From Kitasatospora aureofaciens (GTDB taxonomy: Bacteria; Actinomycetota; Actinomycetes; Streptomycetales; Streptomycetaceae): a DNA stretch of 64,000 nucleotides. Positions 42,055-59,239 of this stretch are shown one piece after another. Location: assembly GCF_019192735.1 (NCBI RefSeq), contig NZ_JAHTKP010000001.1, positions 186,001 through 250,000 of the forward strand, given 5' to 3'. The notes beneath the pieces were generated by a model. It saw nothing but the letters and a program-made list of their open reading frames with translations. It did no database searches and was not told the origin of the DNA. The position numbers and the translations under genes were made by a program. Each line of letters begins with the position of its first letter. Within the stretch, counting starts at the first letter, position 1.

Positions 42055-42333
42055 ATGCCGTATGCCCGGACACGGGCCGCACGCAGTGCGCTTCCCCCTT
42101 CCCTCCCGCCCGCCCAAGGCTGCGTTTGCTCGGCCTCGGACACTCCCGCGCTCCTGCACACCGCCGACGAAGCCGCCGCGATACTCAAGGTCAGCCCCGG
42201 AACTCTGCGTCGCTGGCGACGCGAGGGCACGGGGCCGACCTACGTCAGGGTCGGAGGCCGGATCGGCTACCGGCACCAGGACCTCGCCGACTACCTGGCC
42301 AGCTGCCTCGTGGTTCCGAAGGTGGCGGCCTGA
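42055..42333 (+). CDS. xis: Excisionase-like helix-turn-helix protein
   Basis: This 92-aa protein has a C-terminal HTH near residues 38-85 (LLHTADEAAAILKVSPGTLR, then RWRREGTGPTYVRVGGRIGY), which is the common actinobacterial excisionase form. The first 35 residues are irregular, so a later start is possible. Its TGA overlaps the integrase ATG (TGATG), the usual xis-int coupling. Confidence 0.8.
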   Translation: MPYARTRAARSALPPSLPPAQGCVCSASDTPALLHTADEAAAILKVSPGTLRRWRREGTGPTYVRVGGRIGYRHQDLADYLASCLVVPKVAA

Positions 42334-43577
42334 TGACGGCGCCCGAGCGTATCGACGCCCCGGTCGGCGTCAAGCTCCGCACCGACATCGAGTACCGGGC
42401 CGGCAACCCCAACCCCTACCGTGCCAGGGTTCGCTGGACCGACCCGACCGACAGTCGCAAGCGCCTTTCGCGCTCCACCATGTTCCCGACCGAGGACGCC
42501 GCGCAGGACTGGCTGGACCGCATCATGAAGGCGGCCGGCCGAGGCGTCAGCGTCGATCTCGCCACCGCCTCGCTCGGGGAGTACGGCGACTCTGTAATGG
42601 ACCTGGCCATGCGCGGTCTCGAACTCAAGACCCACGCCCCTTACATGGCAGGCTGGCGCCTTCGCGTCAAACCCACCGTTGGCCATCTTGAGGTCGTCGG
42701 CATCACTGCCGGCATCGCCGACCGCGCCCTCAACTCCTGGATCGCCGACGGCGCGGGCGTCTCGACCCTCAAGAACACCATCGCGGTGTGGGTCAGGGTC
42801 ATGGAGCAGGCCATCCGCGACGGCATCATCGAGATCAACCCCGCCCGCCTGAACGGCTGGCAGAAGCTGATCAAGACCGCCGAAGACGAGGAACACGACC
42901 CCCGAGGTCTCGCGCTGCGCGACTGGGACACCCTCGACCGCCTCGCCGACGCCTTGGTGGCCGCTTCGTACAACCAGTACGACGGCTGGGGCGACGTCGT
43001 ACGCTTCGCCGGCGGCACCGGCGCCCGCATCGGCGAGGTCTCCGGCGTTCGCGCGGGCGACATCGACACCGACAAGTGGATTTGGCGGGTCTGCCGACAG
43101 ACCACCACCGCCCCCGGCGGGCTGATCGACAAGGGCACCAAGGGCAAGCGTTCCCGCCTCGTCCCGATCATCCCAGAGCTGCGGCCCAACATCGCTTGGC
43201 GGATCTCCCGGGTGGGCAAACGCTCCGACGCCAGGCTGTTCACCGGCCCTCTCGGCGGCCGGATCACCACCGCGGTGTTGCGCGACGCCACCCATTGGGA
43301 TGACGTCGTCGTCCGGCTTGGCTACGAGTACCTGCGCCGCCACGACCTCCGCCACACCGCCCTCACCTGGTTCGCCGACGCCGGCGTCCCGCCCCATGTC
43401 CTCATGCGAATCGCCGGACACGGCCAACTGACCACGACCCAGCGGTATCTCCACCCCGACCTGCGCTCCATCGAACGTGCCGGCGCCCAGCTCACCGCCT
43501 ATATCAACGCCTCACGCGGCCTGCCTGGCCCCAAGGTCGAGGTCGAGCAGATCCGGGAACTCGCTCTGACCTCCTGA
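42333..43577 (+). CDS. int: Tyrosine recombinase (site-specific integrase)
   Basis: This is a 414-aa protein. The N-terminal arm- and core-binding domains (YRARVRWTDPTDSRKRLSRS; GEYGDSVMDLAMRGLELKTH) precede the catalytic domain: Arg in GGTGARIGEVSG near 229, H-x-x-R in RRHDLRHTAL near 336, His in RIAGHG near 358, and the nucleophile in TTQRYLHPDL near 371. All catalytic residues are present. It resembles integrases of streptomycete integrative elements and phages. No replication or transfer gene lies in the window, and no tRNA target is visible, so the element's limits are unknown. Confidence 0.9.
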   Translation: MTAPERIDAPVGVKLRTDIEYRAGNPNPYRARVRWTDPTDSRKRLSRSTMFPTEDAAQDWLDRIMKAAGRGVSVDLATASLGEYGDSVMDLAMRGLELKTHAPYMAGWRLRVKPTVGHLEVVGITAGIADRALNSWIADGAGVSTLKNTIAVWVRVMEQAIRDGIIEINPARLNGWQKLIKTAEDEEHDPRGLALRDWDTLDRLADALVAASYNQYDGWGDVVRFAGGTGARIGEVSGVRAGDIDTDKWIWRVCRQTTTAPGGLIDKGTKGKRSRLVPIIPELRPNIAWRISRVGKRSDARLFTGPLGGRITTAVLRDATHWDDVVVRLGYEYLRRHDLRHTALTWFADAGVPPHVLMRIAGHGQLTTTQRYLHPDLRSIERAGAQLTAYINASRGLPGPKVEVEQIRELALTS

Positions 43578-43578
43578 C

Positions 43579-43602
43579 CGTCCAGGCTCACGCGCCTGGA
43601 CG
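43579..43602 (+). terminator. 9-bp hairpin after the integrase
   Basis: CGTCCAGGC (43579-43587) pairs with GCCTGGACG (43594-43602) across six bases, one base past the stop codon. The word CCGTCCAGG recurs at 43661-43669, next to the larger palindrome. Confidence 0.6.
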
Positions 43603-43625
43603 TTGCCACCAACCATGAATGCCAC

Positions 43626-43662
43626 GGTGTGGTGCCGTCGACCTGGTCGACGGCACCACACC
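43626..43662. repeat. 18-bp perfect inverted repeat with a 1-nt centre
   Basis: GGTGTGGTGCCGTCGACC (43626-43643) is mirrored exactly at 43645-43662, with a single T between the arms. It lies between the convergent integrase and the 388-aa gene. A bidirectional terminator is possible, but the near-absent loop and the length also suit a recombinase or dimeric-protein site, so it is a candidate part of the attachment site. Confidence 0.85.
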
Positions 43663-43692
43663 GTCCAGGTGTCCGCGAGCTCCCGCCGGAGG

Positions 43693-44859
43693 CTACGGCG
43701 CTTCCAACAGGCCCTCGGTGATCTGTTCCCAGCTCGGACGGCCCTCGTCGATACGGCGAACCACGGTGAGCAGTCTGCCGTCCAAGTAGGCGTCCAGATT
43801 CTGTTCTGCCCGCTCGTCGCGACCTCGACGGGTCATGTGCTCGGGCAGGCGGCTGGCCAGGACGCCGAGCAGGACCTCATGGGTTGCCGGGCCCAGCCCG
43901 TCTGCTGGCACCCACCGCCCGCGCACCGCGACGTCTGAAATGCTGCCCTCGACGTCGGAACTTGTCTCGAAGCGACGGGATAGCGCGGCGTCCAGGTGTT
44001 CCTCCGCGCTCTGAACCCTCTCGTTCAGTGGTGGGTCGTCGTAGCCTATGGTCAGGCTATTCAAGGGCGGCTCGCTGTCGTCGGCGATGAGTGGACCCGC
44101 TGGTGCTTCCCGCCTGACGTCTCTGCGGCGTTCCGCGCGGATCTCCCAAACCGCATGGCCCGGTTCCTCGATCCATCCGAGCATGAGATCGCTCTCTACT
44201 TGGTCGTTCCCGGCGGGCAGGAAGATGTCCACGCTCACGCCGTTCGGGCCGATCCACACCCAGCTCATGAAGTAGGCGTGGTCGGTGTGCTTGGCCGACC
44301 AGTCGGCGAGCTGGAGCAATCTGCGTCGCTGCTGGGGCGTTTCCTTCGCCGGGAAGAGCGCCTTGGTTCTGACACGACGGCCCCGGGCCTCACCCGCGAG
44401 CGGCCCGCAGCACATCTGGAACAGCAAGTCCGGACGGACGCCTCCACCGCCGTAGCGCTTGACCAGATGACCGGGCAGCACGTCGAAGCTGTGCAGGCCA
44501 TCGCCCGACTTCCACATGAACAGGGCCTCGCTGGCTGCGGTCATCACTCCCAGTCCCGCGCACTCGGCGACAAACCGGCCTATATGGCCCGAACTGGCCA
44601 GCAGCGCGGGGAAGTCGACTGTCAGTGGCCCTCCGGGCGTGGATCCGGCGAGATAGCTCGTGAGGAGCGCGACCTCCTGATCACGCACGCGCGGGTCGAT
44701 GACTTTCCGTACATCGCAGGCGAGGGCGTTGATGTGCACCAGCCGTGAGAGTGCCACAGGCAATGGGCCCTGGCCGACTTCGGTGGCCACGATGTCCGAA
44801 GTGCCATCGGGGTTCGTTTGGACGATGAACCGCCAGAGACGGGCGCGTACGGAGTTCAT
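43693..44859 (-). CDS. 388-aa protein of unknown function beside the BREX operon
   Basis: Starts MNSVRARLWRFIVQTNPDGT. Visible parts are IVATEVGQGPLPVALSRLVH, LLTSYLAGSTPGGPLTVDFP, MSWVWIGPNGVSVDIFLPAG near 200 and a charged C-terminal third with VQSAEEHLDAALSRRFETSS. I recognise no nuclease, helicase, ATPase or membrane motif. The gene follows brxHI on the same strand by 251 nt, a stretch in which I see no gene. It may be cargo of the integrase module or an accessory defence gene. Confidence 0.6.
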   Translation of the reverse strand: MNSVRARLWRFIVQTNPDGTSDIVATEVGQGPLPVALSRLVHINALACDVRKVIDPRVRDQEVALLTSYLAGSTPGGPLTVDFPALLASSGHIGRFVAECAGLGVMTAASEALFMWKSGDGLHSFDVLPGHLVKRYGGGGVRPDLLFQMCCGPLAGEARGRRVRTKALFPAKETPQQRRRLLQLADWSAKHTDHAYFMSWVWIGPNGVSVDIFLPAGNDQVESDLMLGWIEEPGHAVWEIRAERRRDVRREAPAGPLIADDSEPPLNSLTIGYDDPPLNERVQSAEEHLDAALSRRFETSSDVEGSISDVAVRGRWVPADGLGPATHEVLLGVLASRLPEHMTRRGRDERAEQNLDAYLDGRLLTVVRRIDEGRPSWEQITEGLLEAP

Positions 44860-45110
44860 GTCCGGAGCGTACGTTGCACCGCCGACACCTCACACTGTCC
44901 TGGCCTCGATCGCTGCAGCAGTTCTTGGGGTGGCACCAAGCACTGGCACTGCACGTGATCGAGATCGAGCTGCTTGGCGGCGTGCAGCGGAACGGGAACA
45001 GGCTCGGCTGCTCCTACCTCCGGCAGCCCCCCGACACCGGGCTAGAAGCTCACGCGAGACAGGCCGCGGTGGATGTCGGCGACCAAGCCGGGTTACTCCA
45101 GCTGGCGTGC

Positions 45111-47279
45111 TCACCTCGCTTGGGCTGAGAACCGGACCGGGGTAGCCAGAACGACGTCCGCTGATTCGAGGTCTGCGAGCCTGTTCGCAAGCGTGGCCAT
45201 GGCGAGGCGTTCGGGGAGGGCCTCGTGGAACTTCAGCCCGCGCATAGCCTTCACGTCGACATCAGGCAGGCACAGGCGTGACGCTGCGTCCGCCGTACCG
45301 GCCTTCCACATCTGCGGGGTGAGGTCGGTGCGTAGGCGTAGGTATTCGTCGGAGAAGCGCTGGCGTTCGTCGGTGAGGCCGGCGAGGGTGGCGGTGAGGG
45401 TGGCGTTGGCGCGGTAGCCGGCCCAGGTCCACCAGCGGATATCGTCGCCGAGCCGTGTGATGACGGTGCCACCGGGGTGGACGGTATCGACGTTCTGCTC
45501 GCGGACGTGCGCGAGTTGCTGGGTGGCGCGGCGGGTGAGTCTGACCGGCGGGTCGGTTCCGAGCAGCACGTCGCGGGCGGCCTGGTTGAGTGCGTAGGAG
45601 GTGCCGCTGTAGCCGGTGCCGAACCAGCGGGCGCGGCCGGCGAGGTCCGAGGGTTCGACGTAGCAGCGGCGCCTGGTCCAGTCGATCCAGGTGACCTTCC
45701 AGCTCCGCCCGCCGAGCAGGAGGACCCGGGGGCCGTCGATCTTCTCGGTGAGGAGCATGGGGTCGGTGCGGCCGATCTCCTGGCGGCCGGCGAGGACGGT
45801 GAATTCGGGTGGTGCGGTGAAGACGGCGGTGATGCCCATGAAGTGGCGGCGGCCGAACTTCTCCTCGGCGGCCGGGCCGATGAACAGCAGCTCGCCGTCC
45901 TGGTCGAGGAAGCCCTCGTTCACCAGGTGCCGCAGGATGGGTTCGGCGCTGGGGTCGAACGGGGGCAGGCCGTTCCAGCCCTGGTTCCAGAGTCCTTGGG
46001 CGATCTTGTGCTCTTGCAGGCTGAGGGCCAGGAGCTGCTGGGCGATGATGTGCCGGGGCTCGGGCGGGGCGGTGACTGGCTCGATGTAGCCGCGGCCCCA
46101 CAGGACGAGGAGTGCCGAGGCGCTCAGGAGTGCCTCGTGGCTGCGGGCGAGGAAGAGGCAGTTGCGGGTGGATCCTGCGCGGCGACCGGTGCGGCCGATG
46201 CGTTGGAGGAAGGAGGCGACGGTGGTGGGGGCGTCGATCTGGATGACGCGGTCGAGGTCGCCGACGTCGATGCCGAGTTCGAGGGTGCTGGTGGAGACGA
46301 TGACGCAGTCGCGGGCTTCGGCGAAGGCGGCTTCGGCGCGGCGTCGTTCGTCGAGGGAGAGGGAGGCGTGGGAGAGGAAGGTGGTGACGCCGGCGGCGCG
46401 GAGTGCAGCGCCGAGTTCTTCGACGAGCTGCCGGGAGTCGCAGAAGACCAGGCGCTTCTCGCCTCGGTGGAGGGCGGCGATGACCTTGGCCGCGTTGGCG
46501 GTTGATCCGACGTAGTCGAGTTCGATGTCTCCCGGTGGCGTGACCGTCGTGGCGTCGGCGACGGCGCGTGGGGCGAGATCGACGCCGGGGGCGACGACCT
46601 GGGCGGGGCGCTGGCCGCGGCCTGACCCTTGCAGCCAGTGGAGGAGGTCGCCCGGGTTGCCGACCGTGGCGGACAGGCCGATGCGCTGGATGGGCCGTCC
46701 GGCCAGGTGTTGGAGGCGTTCGAGGACGGCGAGTAGGTGCCAGCCGCGGTCGTCGCCTGCGAAGGCGTGGACCTCGTCGACGACGATGGTCCGGAGGTCG
46801 GCGAAGAGGCGGTGCTGGTCGACCTTGGTGCTCACCAGCATGGCCTCGATCGACTCGGGCGTGGTGAGCAGGATGTCCGGCGGGTCGGTGAGGATGCGCC
46901 GGCGTGCGGTCTGGGGGATGTCGCCGTGCCAGAGTGCCACGCGCCGTCCGAGCCATCCGGCGTACGTTTCGAGGCGGGGCAGGAGGTTGTTCAGCAGGGC
47001 CTTGAGCGGGCACACGTACAGCACCGACAGCCCGGTCCACCGCTGCTGCTCCATGGCGGACAGCAGCGGGAACGACGCGGCTTCGGTCTTCCCACCGGCA
47101 GTGGGGGCGAGCAGGACCGCGTCCGATCCGTCGAGCAACGGGGCGATGGCCTCCTGCTGAAGGGGGCGGAGTTCGCGCCAGCCGAGGGAGTTGACGATGT
47201 GATGGACGAGAGCGGGCTGGAGCCGGGACAGCGCGGCCGTCCCGGCTCCTGAGCCGGAAGGTGTGTGGGCGTCGCTCAT
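45111..47279 (-). CDS. brxHI: BREX type 2 Lhr-like DEAD/DEAH helicase
   Basis: This is a 722-aa superfamily 2 helicase: motif I APTAGGKTE near 57, motif II VVDEVHAF near 170, motif III LSATVGN near 200, VSTSTLELGIDVGDLDRV near 330 and motif VI QRIGRTGRRAG near 360. The C-terminal 300 residues have the Lhr-type extension. In BREX type 2 systems this helicase is encoded last. The start ATG overlaps the end of brxD by 4 nt. It should use ATP to move along DNA, but its exact role in the system is not established. Confidence 0.85.
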   Translation of the reverse strand: MSDAHTPSGSGAGTAALSRLQPALVHHIVNSLGWRELRPLQQEAIAPLLDGSDAVLLAPTAGGKTEAASFPLLSAMEQQRWTGLSVLYVCPLKALLNNLLPRLETYAGWLGRRVALWHGDIPQTARRRILTDPPDILLTTPESIEAMLVSTKVDQHRLFADLRTIVVDEVHAFAGDDRGWHLLAVLERLQHLAGRPIQRIGLSATVGNPGDLLHWLQGSGRGQRPAQVVAPGVDLAPRAVADATTVTPPGDIELDYVGSTANAAKVIAALHRGEKRLVFCDSRQLVEELGAALRAAGVTTFLSHASLSLDERRRAEAAFAEARDCVIVSTSTLELGIDVGDLDRVIQIDAPTTVASFLQRIGRTGRRAGSTRNCLFLARSHEALLSASALLVLWGRGYIEPVTAPPEPRHIIAQQLLALSLQEHKIAQGLWNQGWNGLPPFDPSAEPILRHLVNEGFLDQDGELLFIGPAAEEKFGRRHFMGITAVFTAPPEFTVLAGRQEIGRTDPMLLTEKIDGPRVLLLGGRSWKVTWIDWTRRRCYVEPSDLAGRARWFGTGYSGTSYALNQAARDVLLGTDPPVRLTRRATQQLAHVREQNVDTVHPGGTVITRLGDDIRWWTWAGYRANATLTATLAGLTDERQRFSDEYLRLRTDLTPQMWKAGTADAASRLCLPDVDVKAMRGLKFHEALPERLAMATLANRLADLESADVVLATPVRFSAQAR

Positions 47280-48622
47280 AGGTCGAGCTCGATGTCGCCC
47301 GCGGAAGCAGCGCTGCGTTCGGCTTCGCTCAGCTCCGCCGAGGAGAGGGTGAGGGCGTAGTGCCGGCGCGGGTCGAAGTCGTCGAACTCGTCGACCCGGT
47401 CGAGGACGTCGGCGACGAGTTTGCGCAGGAAGACGCGAGGGGCGATGCCGACCTGGCCGCCGAGTCCTCCGGTGACGGCGGTGGCGAGTTCGGCGATGTA
47501 GGCGTTATCTACGAGTTCGGCGACCCGGTCCGGGTTGCGGGCAGCTCCGGCGTAGAGGTCCCGCACGCTGCGGCCGAGTTCACCGAGGCGCTCCAGGTCG
47601 AAACCAGCGAGGCGCAGTTGGACCGCGCGGGGCGAGTCGAAGCGCGGGTCGGTCGTGAAGTCGGTGGCCAGGCGCTGTGCCAGCGGGGGAAGCCTCTGCA
47701 CGCCCTGCTGTCCGTCGTAGAACGCGGGCGTGCCGGTGATCACCAGGAACAGGCCGGGGAAGCGGCCGGCGTCGATCTCGTCCAGGAGCTGCCGCAGGGC
47801 GTTGAGGCCCTTCTCCCGGACGTCGCCTCGTACGCGCTGGAGGGTCTCGATCTCGTCGAGGACGAGCAGCAGGCCGGGGTGTCCGCAGTCGCGCAGGACG
47901 GTCAGCAGGCCTTGGAGGAAGCCGAGGGCTGCGAAGTGGTCGAGGTCTCCGCGGACGCCGGCGGTCCGGCGGGCGCCGGCGGCGACGGACTTCTGGCCTC
48001 CGAGCCAGGCGATGAGCGCCTCGGCCGTTGCGGCGTCGCCTGCGGCCTTGGCGTGGCGGTAGCCGCGCAGGGCCGCTGCGAACGCGGGGGTAGTGCGGGC
48101 GACGTCGGCGAGGCGGGACTCCATGAGCGCATCGACGGCTTTGCCGAGGGCTTCGGTGTCGTCCTCGGGTACGTCTCCGGCGTCGAGGACTTCCTCTTCC
48201 AGGGTGTAGAACCAGGAGTCGACGATGGCGCGCAGGGCGCTCGGGGCGTGGCTCGCGGTGGACAGGCGTTCGGTCAGGCGTCGGTAGACGGTCTCCAGCC
48301 GGTGCAGCGGGGTCTCGGTCTCGGAGATCTGGATCTCGGCCGTGGCCAGGCCCATGCGCTTGGCCCGCTCGGCCAGCCAGCGGGCAAAGAAGGTCTTGCC
48401 GGATCCGTAGTCGCCGCGGACGGCGTGGAAGGCGGCGCCGCCTCGGGTGACGACGGTCAGGTCGTCGTCGAGGGCGCGTTCGAAGCGGTCGAGGCCGACG
48501 GCGAAGAGGTCGAGCCCGAACTGGGGCACGGTGCCGCGGCGCAGGGCATCGATCACATCGCGGCGGCGGGCCGCGCTCACGGAACCCGCGTGTCCCATGG
48601 ATGCCGACTGGTCGGTGCTCAT
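47276..48622 (-). CDS. brxD: BREX type 2 ATP-binding protein BrxD
   Basis: This is a 448-aa P-loop protein: RRGTVPQFGLDLFAVGLDRF near 28, Walker A RGDYGSGKTFFARWLAERA near 70, Walker B LLLVLDEIETLQ near 253, a sensor-like LFLVITGTPAFYDG near 290 and IAPRVFLRKLVADVLDRV near 400. The architecture matches the small AAA-like ATPase that accompanies pglZ in type 2 BREX. It overlaps pglZ by one base and brxHI by four, so all are co-translated. Confidence 0.85.
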   Translation of the reverse strand: MSTDQSASMGHAGSVSAARRRDVIDALRRGTVPQFGLDLFAVGLDRFERALDDDLTVVTRGGAAFHAVRGDYGSGKTFFARWLAERAKRMGLATAEIQISETETPLHRLETVYRRLTERLSTASHAPSALRAIVDSWFYTLEEEVLDAGDVPEDDTEALGKAVDALMESRLADVARTTPAFAAALRGYRHAKAAGDAATAEALIAWLGGQKSVAAGARRTAGVRGDLDHFAALGFLQGLLTVLRDCGHPGLLLVLDEIETLQRVRGDVREKGLNALRQLLDEIDAGRFPGLFLVITGTPAFYDGQQGVQRLPPLAQRLATDFTTDPRFDSPRAVQLRLAGFDLERLGELGRSVRDLYAGAARNPDRVAELVDNAYIAELATAVTGGLGGQVGIAPRVFLRKLVADVLDRVDEFDDFDPRRHYALTLSSAELSEAERSAASAGDIELDL

Positions 48623-51395
48623 CAGCTGTCCACCTGGAACTGTTCACGGGCGAGCGGCACGTTGAGCCGCAGCCTGGTTCCGTTGTCGCTGAATTCCAGC
48701 ACGGGGTAGCCCTCTACGTTCATGAGTCGTTGCAGTGTGGCGGCGAAGCCGTCTGCGTTGCGGCCGGCCTTGCCCGCTGCCGCCGCCACGGCGGTCAGGG
48801 ACAGGACGCCGTCCGCTGCCACAAGGGCGTCGACGACGGCGGCCATGACCGCGGGCTCGAGCGACCTGCGGACGAACTTCCGCTGGAAACGGAAGGTTTC
48901 GGACGCCACCAGCTTTGTCCCGAAGGAGGGGCCGTCCGACGGGGTGCTCGTCTCGGCGGCTTCGCGCGTCTCCTCCATGGGTTCCTGGCCGTCCGTGGGC
49001 TGGGCCGGGGTCGACGACGTGTCTGTCTGCTCGGCGACGCGTGCCGCATCGCGGGTGGGGGCGCCGGCGTTCCACCAGGACGGGGTGACGTCCTCCGGTG
49101 CGAGGAGGTGCCAGTCCTTGGGTGGGTCGGCGTCGACGGGCAGCAGCGTCAGGACCGGGACGGTCATCTCGGCGAGGGAGGCGCCGCCGTGGTAGCCCGC
49201 CTTGCGGGGCGTGTAGCGGATGTCCTCGCGCCATGGCGCGACGATGCGGCCATCGCCTTCGAGGACGCGCGGTCCGGTGAGCAGGACTTCGCCGGATCCC
49301 GGTTCGCCGAGGCGCCAGCGCGCGGCGCTCACGTTCCCGGCGGCTGCCGGGGCGTCGAGTCCTTCGCCCCGCTCGAGGACGTGGCCGTGGTCGGCGACGA
49401 TGACGACGGGTCGGCTGTAGAGGCGTGCGGCGGCGAGGAGCTCGTCCAGGTAGGTCACGTCGGCGAGGCGCCACCGTGTGCGGTCGCCCTGGGCCGCGTG
49501 ATCGAGTGAGTCGTCGACCGTGTTCAGCACGACGCCGACGACCGCCTCGCCGGCCAGCTCGCGCTGCAGCGTGTCAGAGAGCCGCTGACCGGCCGCCCCT
49601 CCTATGTCCGCTTTGTGGAACAGGACAGCCGAACGGCGCTGCCGGGACCAGAACGCCTCGAAGCCGGGCTTCTCCACCGATTGGCCGCCCTGGGTGAGGC
49701 TGCCGGTGAGGAGGGAGGCCCGGCTGATGCGGGTGAGTGAGGGGATCGCGGCGACTGCGGCCGTGCGGCGGCCCCGGGCGGGGCCGGTCTCCAGCCAGCC
49801 GCGGCGGGCGAGTTCTTCGCCGAAGCCGACGGCGACTTCGCTGCTCATGCCGTCGACCAGCAGGATCAGCGGGGCCCGGCCTGACTTGCCGGCGAGCTTG
49901 ACGGCGATGGTGTCGAGCACGTTCTCGACCAGGAGCGCCCCGGCCGGCGTTTGGCCGGTCGCGGTACGTGTCCATTCACGCAGGTACCGGGCGAAGATCT
50001 CGTCGATCACCGCGCGCCGCCCACGAGCAGCGTGGTAGACGCTGTGGTAGGCGGCACTGACCGGTTCCTGGGCATCGGCGTCGCCGGCCCACAAGACGGT
50101 GAGGGCGGCATCCACCCAGCCCCAGTCGGCGAGGTGCTGCTCGACCGCGTCTGCTACGGAGGCGATGGTCGGCTGCGGGCCGGCCAACCAGCGTGCCAGG
50201 CGCACGGCGGCTTCGGCGGTGCGGACACGCGGGCGCAGCAGGCCCGCGAGGTGGTGGCGGCGCAGTTCCTCAAGGGCGGCCTCGGCCGCGGCGAGGTCCC
50301 GTGTGCGGGGGCCGGAGGGGTCGAGGACAGCCGCGAGTGCGTTGAGGCGAGCCTGGAACCCGGAGGGCAGGTACGCGTTGCCCGCGAGGGCTTCGGTCAG
50401 GCCGGCTTCCTGGGCCTGCCGGTCCGCCTGGTCGAGGACTTCCCGGGCCCGGTTGTGGGCCGCGTGCTGCTCCGGTCCTGCCTGTTCGGCCTGCAGCAGC
50501 CAGCGGATCAGTGTTCCCTCGACCGCGAGGGCGAAGGGACGCAGGTCGGCGGGCTTGGGCCGGATGGTTCCGAACAGCCCGCCGAGCGCGAGGCCGGTCT
50601 CTGCCGATGGAGCAGGGCCTGCCACCACGGAGCCGACGACGCCGAGGGCCATGGCTTCCTCGCCGCGGCCGGCGGCGCACAGGTCGAGCAGCAGCGACGC
50701 CGCGTTGCCGGCGACCTTGGTCAGCCAGTCCCGCATACCCTGCTGCTCGTCCTTGGCCAGTGCCGCGTAGGCGGCGGGCCCGAAGGGGCTGCGGGACCAG
50801 GCCAGCAGGGTGTCGGCGTCCAGCGGGGTGTCGCGACGGCCATCTCCGCGGGTGCCGGCCGCGTCGGGGGATGCCTGGCTGATCGACAGCCTGGCCTCGA
50901 CGAGTGCGCGCATCGCCGCATCCAGCGTGAGCACGGAGCCCAGCCGCGGCCACCCGCCATGGGGCTCTGCTTCGAGGAGAGCGTTCACCAGCCAGGATTC
51001 CGCGCGGATGCGCGGGTCGAGACCGGTGGCGCCGAATCGCAGCCGGACGATCTCCGCCCGGTCGACGCTGAGGACCTGGCGACGCAGGGCGTGGCCGAGC
51101 ACGTCCCAGCCAAGCTGCTCGTCCTCGACCGTGGTGGTGACCACAAGCACCGAACCCACGCCCGTAGCATCTTCCTGATGGCGGTGCCAGGCGTCGGAGA
51201 TACCAAGGACGGAGTGCTGCTCCACGACCTCGATCCGGCGCTTGTCCTCAGCCAGGGAAGCGGTGAACTCGGCAGCCGCGCCGCTCTCGTACCGGCCGTG
51301 GACCAGGACGAGCCGGCGGTCCGGCTCATTGGGAAGCTCCAGACGCAGAAGTGCCTCGATGACCCGGCGGTTGACCAGGGGCGGCTGGGCCGACA

Positions 51396-51396
<1 letters not shown>
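48622..51396 (-). CDS. pglZ: BREX phosphatase-fold protein PglZ
   Basis: This is a 924-aa protein from the ATG at 51396, which overlaps the pglY stop (TGATG). A GTG three bases earlier is possible. The alkaline-phosphatase-like core is visible: ILLVDGMSSEVAVGFGEELA near 515 (metal Asp), IPSLTRISRASLLTG near 550 (possible nucleophile Ser/Thr) and VVIVADHGHVLERG near 669 (D-H-x-H). The large N-terminal part is helical. PglZ is the one protein shared by all BREX types. It is thought to act with the methyltransferase, and its substrate is unclear. Confidence 0.9.
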
Positions 51397-59113
<7,717 letters not shown>

Positions 59114-59239
59114 AGCGCCCGTCCCTTGTCCGTCCATCCGTCGGTCCAGGCGGACCGTACGGTTCCCCATTTTGCCAGTTCGGCGCACTCGAACGATCGG
59201 CTGTTCCGAAGCTCGGGTCCGCCGCAGAGGCGCATATCG

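Noticed and set aside
40905-43577. The integrase region as a complete actinomycete conjugative element
   Set aside because: No replication initiator, FtsK-like transfer protein or spread genes are visible in the window on either side.
44874-45128. An 84-codon plus-strand ORF in the gap between the 388-aa gene and brxHI
   Set aside because: No ribosome-binding site, no recognisable domain, antisense to its surroundings and runs into brxHI; too weak to list as a gene.
45477-46505. A 342-codon plus-strand frame opposite brxHI
   Set aside because: Glycine/aspartate/valine-rich translation typical of antisense frames; helicase motifs lie on the minus strand.
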